From NCBI GenBank assembly GCA_003170475.1, contig PMZI01000023.1, positions 152,402 to 216,401 on the forward strand: a stretch of DNA of 64,000 nt, in the 5' to 3' direction. Positions 57,676-64,000 of this stretch are shown here, in pieces. Under the pieces are notes generated by a model. It was given only the letters and a program-made list of their open reading frames with translations. It did not search any database and was not told where the DNA came from. This stretch comes from Ignavibacteriota bacterium (GTDB taxonomy: Bacteria > Bacteroidota > Ignavibacteria > UBA10030). Position 1 is the first letter of the stretch. Each line of letters starts with the position of its first letter. The translations under genes were made by a program, and so were the position numbers.

Positions 57676-58169
57676 AGTGATTGAGAGAACCGATACTTTC
57701 GTACAAACGTGAACATTGGAAAAACCCCCATCAGCGCGGTGTACAGACTGGCGGCGATACTAAATTCGACCATCGTCGTAAGCAGGGCGTCCTGGATACC
57801 CTGCAGGAAAATGCCGTAATAAAGAATGTTATGAACGAAGGAAGACAAAAACGTGACGAGAAGAAACCGATACGATCCGAGGGTCTGTTCCGTGAGGTTG
57901 TCGTTGAAAAAGTAACCGGCGACAAATCCCGCGAGCGTTTTTGTGAGCGCACTCAATCCGAAAAATTGACTCGTGACAGCATCCTGCAGAAGCCCGACCG
58001 CGAAACCGGTAATGGTTGCCTCCAACTGGCCACGCGTCACAGCAATGTAAACGACCCAAATGAGCAACACATCCGGCAGAAATCCGCCGATGGAAAGAAA
58101 CGGGACGAAAGTCGTCTGCAGGAGAAGCAGAACGAGAATCGCGAAGACCGATCGAACATAATGTTCCAT
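57672..58169 (-). CDS. mreD: Rod shape-determining protein MreD
   Basis: A 165-residue membrane protein of the elongasome with about five helices. The GGFLPDVLLIWVVYIAVTRGQLEATITGFAVGLLQD segment is typical of the family. It overlaps mrdA by 4 bp. It is 71 bp downstream of thrC and not of mreC, which is unusual. Confidence 0.85.
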   Translation of the reverse strand: MEHYVRSVFAILVLLLLQTTFVPFLSIGGFLPDVLLIWVVYIAVTRGQLEATITGFAVGLLQDAVTSQFFGLSALTKTLAGFVAGYFFNDNLTEQTLGSYRFLLVTFLSSFVHNILYYGIFLQGIQDALLTTMVEFSIAASLYTALMGVFPMFTFVRKYRFSQSL

Positions 58170-58240
58170 GAAAGACCTTTGTGAGCCTTGTGCGCGAAAC
58201 GTATTGAGAAATCACCCGAATTGCAACGCGCCCGCGGGCG

Positions 58241-59557
58241 TTACGACATCAACAACTTTTTTACTCTACCATACTCTGCCGGAATTCTTGTGCTCTGCTT
58301 TGTGCGCTGCAGCGCTTCCTGCAATTGTCTCGGAAGCGGTATTGTTATTCCCAACGCTTTTGTTACTACCGCGGGAAACTTTGCCGGGTGCGCGGTTCCC
58401 ATGACGATGGTCGGTCCGGAAGAAGCTCGCGTTGCCTTGAGTCTTCGTGTCGCCGCGACACCAACAGCCGTATGAGGGTCGAGAATTGTGCCCGAGTGCT
58501 CGTACGTGCGGCGCATTTCGACAAGAGTTTCTTCGTCCGAAACACTCGTCGATGAGATATCGTTCTTCATTGCGGCGAAATTATTGTCGTAAAGAGACTG
58601 TAGCCGAGCGAAGTTGCTCGGATTGCCGACATCCATTGCGTTGGAAAGTGTCTGCAAGGAAGGCCGGGGTCTGAACGAACCCGTTCGGAAAAAATCGGGG
58701 ACAACCTCGTTCGCATTCGAGGCAGAAAACAGGTTGGTAATGGGGGCTCCCATGCGTTTGGCGTAGGCGGCAGCAGTGATGTTTCCAAAATTTCCACTTG
58801 GTACACACACATCAGCCGCAAGCTTCCGGTCTATCTCCCAATCCGCTTGTCGTTGAAGCTCGAGCAAACCCCAAACATAGTAGGTAATCTGCGGAATGAG
58901 TCTGCCGAGGTTAATGGAGTTTGCGGTCGTGAGGTTGCGCGCACGGACGAGTTCCCGGTCGGCCAACGCCGTTCTCACAAGGTGCTGGCAATCATCGAAC
59001 GTTCCCTCCACTTCGACGGCGTGGATGTTGCCACCAACAGTGGCAATCTGCTGTTCCTGAAGAGTGCTGATTTTGCCGGAAGGGTAGAGCACGAATACAG
59101 AAATGTGCGGAATGTTTAAGAACCCCTGAGCAACCGCGCTACCCGTGTCACCGGATGTTGCAACGGCTATCGTGAGTTCCCGATGTTCCTGTTCGAGGAA
59201 ATAGGAAAGGGCCGATGCCATGAAACGCGCACCGACGTCTTTAAATGCAAGCGTTGGTCCATGGAACAATTCGAGCAGGGAAAGGTCGTCCTCGAGCTTG
59301 ACAAGAGGAATCGGAAAGCTGAATGCCCCGTCGACCATTCTCTGAAGTTGTTCAAAGGGGATTTCGTCGATGTAGAGACCAAGCACCTGAGCGGCAACGC
59401 TGGGAAGGGTGTGCGCGGTGTCTGGGTTCATCGCATCCGCCGGAAGCGCCGGGATCGACTCGGGAACGTACAAACTTCCGTCGGGTGCAACGCCGCTGAA
59501 CAACGCTTCGCGAAAGCTCACAAGGAGAGAGCCGTTGAGAAGAGAACGGAATTTCAT
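58241..59557 (-). CDS. thrC: Threonine synthase
   Basis: A 438-residue PLP enzyme that makes threonine from phosphohomoserine. The frame runs from 59734, but the real start is the ATG at 59557 (MKFRSLLNG), which overlaps the thrB stop as ATGA. FKDVGARFMA carries the PLP lysine. SGDTGSAVAQGFLN binds phosphate, and CVPSGNFGNITAA is the second conserved loop. It is the last gene of a thrABC set that lies inside the mre operon. Confidence 0.95.
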   Translation of the reverse strand: MKFRSLLNGSLLVSFREALFSGVAPDGSLYVPESIPALPADAMNPDTAHTLPSVAAQVLGLYIDEIPFEQLQRMVDGAFSFPIPLVKLEDDLSLLELFHGPTLAFKDVGARFMASALSYFLEQEHRELTIAVATSGDTGSAVAQGFLNIPHISVFVLYPSGKISTLQEQQIATVGGNIHAVEVEGTFDDCQHLVRTALADRELVRARNLTTANSINLGRLIPQITYYVWGLLELQRQADWEIDRKLAADVCVPSGNFGNITAAAYAKRMGAPITNLFSASNANEVVPDFFRTGSFRPRPSLQTLSNAMDVGNPSNFARLQSLYDNNFAAMKNDISSTSVSDEETLVEMRRTYEHSGTILDPHTAVGVAATRRLKATRASSGPTIVMGTAHPAKFPAVVTKALGITIPLPRQLQEALQRTKQSTRIPAEYGRVKKLLMS

Positions 59558-60501
59558 GAGCCCCTTCTCCAGACAATTCGAGCGCCGATCACGTTCGTGC
59601 GCGAAACATAACCAGTGCTTTGAATATTGGCAGCGAGACGAAACGTTTTCGTCATCGCCGCTCCAATCAGACGAGCCCTCGCCATGGACGACGCTATCGC
59701 GAAAACCGATGGACCTGACCCGGAAATTGAGCATCCAAGGGCCCCCGCAGCAAGGGCCGCCTTTTTGACATCGTCGAATCCGGGGATGAGTTTTGCGCGC
59801 AGCGGCTCTGCCACAACATCTTCAACGCAACGCCTGATAAGATCCCGATTGCCTTCAGCCAACCCCATAACAAGTCCCGCGACATTTGCCCATTGGCGAA
59901 TTGCTGAGCGCAACGGTATCTGTTCCGGGAGAATTGTGCGCGCTCCCTTTGTGAGCACTTCGGTATCTGGATGAACGACAATCCACACGAGCGAGGAATC
60001 AATGGGAAACGGCACCACGTCCAGCGGGTCATAACTTCGGATGAGGCACCCCCCGCCGAGCAAGCAGGGGGCAGCATTGTCTGCGTGAGCGGAGCCGCAG
60101 GCAAGGCGCTCTCCCTCCAGAATGAACGGCAGCAAGTCTGCTTTGCTGAAGGGTTTGACAAGAAGGGCGTTCGTTGCCACGGCGGCCGCCACACTGCTGG
60201 CAGCCGAACTACCGAGTCCCGACCCGACGGGCATCGACTTGTGGAGAATCATCTCGACGCCGAACGATGGGTGTTTTTCGTTTATCAGAAGAGTGGAAAC
60301 ATAACTGGCGACGTTTTTTTTGATGTCAAGCGGGACGCCGGCGTTGGTGGTGACAACGGAAAATCCGAGACCGGGCTCTGATCTCCGGCGAGCGACAACG
60401 GTATCTCCGGGGGCGTTGATAGCGACACCGAGAGTGTCGAACCCTGGTCCGAGATTAGAAATTGTTGCCGGCGCATATGTCTTGACTGATTTCGGTTTCA
60501 T
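59554..60501 (-). CDS. thrB: Homoserine kinase
   Basis: A 315-residue GHMP kinase that phosphorylates homoserine. ATISNLGPGFDTLGVA starts the fold, PVGSGLGSSAAS is the phosphate-binding loop, and GCSISGSGPSVFAI is the third GHMP motif. It overlaps thrC by 4 bp and follows thrA by 41 bp, so it is part of a thr operon. Confidence 0.96.
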   Translation of the reverse strand: MKPKSVKTYAPATISNLGPGFDTLGVAINAPGDTVVARRRSEPGLGFSVVTTNAGVPLDIKKNVASYVSTLLINEKHPSFGVEMILHKSMPVGSGLGSSAASSVAAAVATNALLVKPFSKADLLPFILEGERLACGSAHADNAAPCLLGGGCLIRSYDPLDVVPFPIDSSLVWIVVHPDTEVLTKGARTILPEQIPLRSAIRQWANVAGLVMGLAEGNRDLIRRCVEDVVAEPLRAKLIPGFDDVKKAALAAGALGCSISGSGPSVFAIASSMARARLIGAAMTKTFRLAANIQSTGYVSRTNVIGARIVWRRGS

Positions 60502-60542
60502 GATTTCTTAGAGAAGACCTCGATGAACACGGAACTGGATTC

Positions 60543-63002
60543 TTAAGGCAAATAGTGCAGGAGCTTGAGAATATCAGAGAATACCCCCATGGCCGTAACA
60601 TCAGCCCCGGCTCCCGGACCTTGCACCACAAGCGGCGTTTTGGAATAGCGGTGTGATGTGATAGCGATGATGTTATCACTCCCCTTGGTTCCCGCGAACG
60701 GATGACTGGGCAGCACCTCTCTCAAGCCGGCAACGGCAGTGAAGTCTTCGAGGATTCCCACGTATCGAAGCACAGCTCCGTGAGAGCGCGCATCCTCCAA
60801 TCTCTGCTGCATCCGTGCGTCCATTTTTGTGAAGCGGGAAAACAGATCTGCTGAAAATGTTCCACCTCTCAACGAAGGTGGAACCAAGTTTTCAAACCGG
60901 ATGTCCTTCATGTCAAGTCGTAAGCCGAGATGCCGTGCAACGATGAGCAGTTTGCGCGCCACGTCGCCGCCCGATAGATCTTCGCGGGGATCGGGCTCGG
61001 TAAATCCGAGCTCGTGGGCCTCACGCAACACATCGCTGAACGGCCTTTTCCCGTCGAAATGATTGAAGAGATAACTCAACGTTCCGGAAAAAATGCCCTC
61101 CACTTTGATGATATGATCTCCGCTCGCGATAAGATCGCCCAGCGTCGAAATAACCGGAAGTCCTGCGCCGACATTGGCTTCATACAAAAAGTACTTTTGC
61201 CGCTTCTTCATCAATTCCATCAGGGCGGTGTATTGTTTCCACGGCAACACGTTCGCCTTCTTGTTCGGCGTGACGATGTGGAGATTCGCGTTGACAAACT
61301 CAGGATATGCTTCCGCAATGTCGGGACTGGCCGTACAATCTACGAGGACGGCGTTGGTTAACTCGAGTTCCGCAACCTTGTCGGCGAACTGGCGCGCGTG
61401 CATCCTGGAACGTGATCGGCCCAACTCATCCTGCCATTTGGAAAGATCGATTCCCGCCGCATCGAGAATGAAACGCTTGCTGTTCGCTATGCCGCACACC
61501 CGAACGTCAAAACCTTGGGTGAGGAGAAACGAATGCTGTTGATGAAGTTGCCGGAGCAGGGCAGAGCCAATGTTCCCGACACCAATGACGATGACGGCAA
61601 GGCGCTTTCGTTTTTCGAAGAAAGCTTCATGGATCACATTCAAAGCCCGCGTACGGTGGACGGAATCAATGACGAAGGAAATGTTCCGTTCCGAAGCCCC
61701 CTGAGCAATAGCGGAGACGTTCACATTGTTTCGACCAAGAGCCTGAAAGACTTTTCCCGAAACGCCGGGAGCACCCTTCATGCCTTCGCCGACAATCGCA
61801 ACAATCGTCTGATTCGGCCGTTCGTCGAGCGACGTTAACTTGCTTTGGAGTTCGTAGCGAAACTCTTCGGCGACCGCTCGGCGTGCGTGGGCAAGATCGG
61901 ATTTAACGACGGCGAAGCAAATCGTGTGCTCGGATGATGCCTGAGAAATCAGAATGACATTCACGCGATGCGATGCGAGGGCGCGAAAGAGCCGCTCTGC
62001 CGTGCCGGGAACACCAACCATTCCCATCCCGCGCAACGTTAGTAACGCTATTTCGTCCACAGAAGTTATTCCCTTTGCAGCCCCTTCCCAGTTTTCAACA
62101 CCTTCCGAAATGAGTGTGCCCGGTGCCTCGGGATGAAATGTGTTCTTGATGAGGATCGGAATCTTCTTTGCGACGGCCGGCGCAATGGTTGCCGGATGAA
62201 GGACCTTTGCACCAAAATAGGAAAGCTCCATTGCCTCTTCGTATGACATTTGGGGAAGGACGAACGCGGTCGGAACAGAGCGCGGATCGGCGCTGAGGAT
62301 ACCGTCGACATCTGTCCAGATCTCGATCTCGGAAGCTTTGAGTGCAGCCCCCAGGATTGCCGCAGTGTAATCCGAACCGTTGCGACCAATCGTTGTTGTA
62401 CGACCGTCCTCTGTCGACCCGATGAACCCGGTCACCACGGGAATAACCTGTTGGCGGCTCTTTTTGTGCAAGCGGTTGAAGTATGATCGGATCTTACGGT
62501 TTGTCCGGTCAAACAAAACAGAAGCATGAGTAAACTGATCGTCAGTGACGATGAACTGGCGAGCATCAACAGCTTCCGTGCGATGCAACTGTTGGAGGTA
62601 GGCGGCGATAATCATGGTGGAGAGTCGTTCGCCGAAACTCGCGGCTAGATCCAACGCGCGTGGCGGGCAGTCGCGAAGGAGCGACATGCCGTGAAGAACA
62701 TCCTCAAGTTCTTTCAGCCGTTCATCAAGGGTTGCAAGCGCCTGTCGGCGGTTTTGTTTCTTGAGCAGCTTGCCGATGGCATCGCGATGCTTTTCTGCAA
62801 TCTGGGTGAACAGCGTTTGGTATTCGGCACTCCCCTTTTCTGCAAGGTGAGCGCACTGAAGCAATTGATTTGTGATCCCCTGAAAAGCTGACACCACCAC
62901 AACAACACGGTCCTTCTTGGCCGCGGCTAACACAATGGTCGCCACACTGCGAATGCGCTCAGGGTCGGCGACCGACGAGCCGCCAAATTTCAGAATTTTC
63001 AT
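60543..63002 (-). CDS. thrA: Bifunctional aspartokinase / homoserine dehydrogenase
   Basis: An 819-residue fusion that catalyses the first and third steps from aspartate to homoserine. The N-terminal aspartokinase (KFGGSSVADPERI, then RNGSDYTAAI) occupies about residues 1-290. The ACT-domain pair for feedback control is at about 310-455. The dehydrogenase begins with VIGVGNIGSALLRQL (about residue 470), and GGDVARKLLIVAR closes the active site. Length and order match E. coli ThrA/MetL. Threonine control is the likely regulation, given thrB and thrC downstream, but this is an inference. Confidence 0.95.
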   Translation of the reverse strand: MKILKFGGSSVADPERIRSVATIVLAAAKKDRVVVVVSAFQGITNQLLQCAHLAEKGSAEYQTLFTQIAEKHRDAIGKLLKKQNRRQALATLDERLKELEDVLHGMSLLRDCPPRALDLAASFGERLSTMIIAAYLQQLHRTEAVDARQFIVTDDQFTHASVLFDRTNRKIRSYFNRLHKKSRQQVIPVVTGFIGSTEDGRTTTIGRNGSDYTAAILGAALKASEIEIWTDVDGILSADPRSVPTAFVLPQMSYEEAMELSYFGAKVLHPATIAPAVAKKIPILIKNTFHPEAPGTLISEGVENWEGAAKGITSVDEIALLTLRGMGMVGVPGTAERLFRALASHRVNVILISQASSEHTICFAVVKSDLAHARRAVAEEFRYELQSKLTSLDERPNQTIVAIVGEGMKGAPGVSGKVFQALGRNNVNVSAIAQGASERNISFVIDSVHRTRALNVIHEAFFEKRKRLAVIVIGVGNIGSALLRQLHQQHSFLLTQGFDVRVCGIANSKRFILDAAGIDLSKWQDELGRSRSRMHARQFADKVAELELTNAVLVDCTASPDIAEAYPEFVNANLHIVTPNKKANVLPWKQYTALMELMKKRQKYFLYEANVGAGLPVISTLGDLIASGDHIIKVEGIFSGTLSYLFNHFDGKRPFSDVLREAHELGFTEPDPREDLSGGDVARKLLIVARHLGLRLDMKDIRFENLVPPSLRGGTFSADLFSRFTKMDARMQQRLEDARSHGAVLRYVGILEDFTAVAGLREVLPSHPFAGTKGSDNIIAITSHRYSKTPLVVQGPGAGADVTAMGVFSDILKLLHYLP

Positions 63003-63049
63003 TGTTTCCTACGTGCCTTTCAAAAGAGGTGCGAGGCCGGTCGCCGAGG

Positions 63050-63889
63050 TTACCGTCTCGACTTCTGTTGCAGAGATTGTTCTAAGTCCATTCGCTCCGA
63101 ATCGGGAACAAAGGAGACGATAAAAACTTCTTCAAGCTTCACGAAATCCACCCCCGGTAAAACGAGAACCCGTTTGAACAACGATCCTTGCTGCTCGGCA
63201 ACCCCGCTGACGGTGCCGATGCGGATATTCGGTGGGTAGGTGCTGCTGTAATCAGAGGTGACCAGCGTGTCCCCCACAACAACATCGAGATTCTTGGCCA
63301 CGTTGGTCAGGAGTAAGTCATCCCCGTCCCAGGCAAGAATACCATCGACGCGAGCACGTTGGTTCTTGGCGCTCGCCCGGAAGTCGGCGTTGTAAAGAAT
63401 TCGCACGACGGAATAATGATCGCTGACATTGGAGACAACCCCAACAAGTCCACCGTCACCGACGACGGGCATGCGGGGCATGACCCCATCTAATTTTCCT
63501 GCGTTGAGTGTAAGCGTATTTCGGAGAAGCGTCAGGTTCTTCCCAACAACTTTTGCCGCCACCAGAGGGTAGCGAGAGGTCTCTTTGACTCCAAGGAGTC
63601 GCCGTAGCCGATCATTTTCCAGTTTGGCCTCGCGGAGTTGGCTTGCTTCATCGGCAAGATCAACATTCGTGCGGCGAAGGAGATCGTTCTCCCTGCGCAA
63701 CGAGAAGTACCGTGGAACAAACGCCAGTTGATTCTGGGCAATGCCAAACGCAACAGTCGCTACACCCCGAACATGCCGGATTTGCGTGTTGTCGTTGAGA
63801 GCCATGAGGACGAGCGACACCACAAGGAGAAGGGAGAACACAGCGTACTCCTTGAAGAGCAGCACGAAATTATAGATGCGTTTGAACAT
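63050..63889 (-). CDS. mreC: Rod shape-determining protein MreC
   Basis: A 279-residue periplasmic scaffold of the elongasome. A single N-terminal helix (about residues 15-33) and a coiled coil (about 62-100, with RRENDLLRRTNVDLADEASQL) lead to two beta-barrel domains with the pattern LNAGKLDGVMPRMPVV and GDGGLVGVV. Length is normal. The normal order mreB-mreC-mreD is broken here because three thr genes lie between mreC and mreD. Confidence 0.93.
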   Translation of the reverse strand: MFKRIYNFVLLFKEYAVFSLLLVVSLVLMALNDNTQIRHVRGVATVAFGIAQNQLAFVPRYFSLRRENDLLRRTNVDLADEASQLREAKLENDRLRRLLGVKETSRYPLVAAKVVGKNLTLLRNTLTLNAGKLDGVMPRMPVVGDGGLVGVVSNVSDHYSVVRILYNADFRASAKNQRARVDGILAWDGDDLLLTNVAKNLDVVVGDTLVTSDYSSTYPPNIRIGTVSGVAEQQGSLFKRVLVLPGVDFVKLEEVFIVSFVPDSERMDLEQSLQQKSRR

Positions 63890-63978
63890 GCTGGTGACTG
63901 TGCGTTCTGTCAGAGAGGAATGTCATTGTTGGCGGGGTCGGTTCGCATGCCTCTATCAGCGAACCGCTTGTATGCTGC

Positions 63979-64000
63979 CTAGTATCGCTTACTCTTGATA
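63979..64000 (-). CDS. Possible 3' end of an upstream gene, perhaps mreB
   Basis: On the minus strand the last bases read ...IKSKRY followed by TAG (63981-63979). mreB would be expected exactly here, upstream of mreC, and a short basic tail is acceptable for it. Only a few codons are in the window, so this rests mostly on context. Confidence 0.3.

Overview
This is a chromosomal window from a Gram-negative bacterium of the Bacteroidota/Chlorobiota (FCB) radiation, most like an Ignavibacteria-type lineage. That placement is an inference from gene content: a PorV/PorQ-type outer-membrane protein, DUF2851, a DUF721 gene next to recF, a YidC with Lys in the position of the usual TM2 Arg, and a secreted protein family that is usually mis-named asparagine synthetase B. 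Base composition looks close to half G+C by eye. No tRNA, rRNA, IS element, prophage or CRISPR array is visible.

The window contains the replication origin. At 7682-16954, gyrA, gyrB, a DUF721 gene, recF, dnaN and dnaA lie on the minus strand. At 17462-30532, rpmH, rnpA, yidD, yidC, mnmE, mnmG, rsmG, murQ, a DUF2461 gene, lon and dnaX lie on the plus strand. The switch point is a ~507-bp dnaA-rpmH gap with a cluster of DnaA-box-like 9-mers. Two parS-like palindromes flank mnmG. Left of gyrA are a MacAB/Dev-like exporter (221-4494), a TIGR03546/TIGR03545-like pair and a DUF192 protein.

The 30.7-37.4 kb stretch is more accessory. A CPHC redoxin, a membrane-anchored C39 protease and a small cysteine-containing precursor with both a Sec signal and a double-glycine motif look like one exported-peptide maturation cassette. 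They are followed by a secreted protein, a Yip1-like membrane protein, an amidase lipoprotein, a nitrilase-superfamily enzyme, dodecin and a PorV-like barrel. The barrel gene has a leader that looks like a transcriptional switch.

At 37.6-44.8 kb a minus-strand cluster encodes a CHASE2 adenylate cyclase, an outer-membrane barrel, a FecR-domain protein and another secreted protein. A CRP-like palindrome sits at class-II spacing from a predicted -10 at its head. Next come rseP, dxr and, divergently, a TPR protein with its secreted partner. After them are DUF2851, pyrF, a DUF1634 protein and a TauE/SafE transporter.

The right end (54.6-63.9 kb) is a minus-strand cell-shape operon, mreC ... mreD-mrdA-rodA, with a complete thrA-thrB-thrC set between mreC and mreD. 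The last bases may be the 3' end of mreB. Several predicted promoters share the form TTGnnn-17-TAnnTT.
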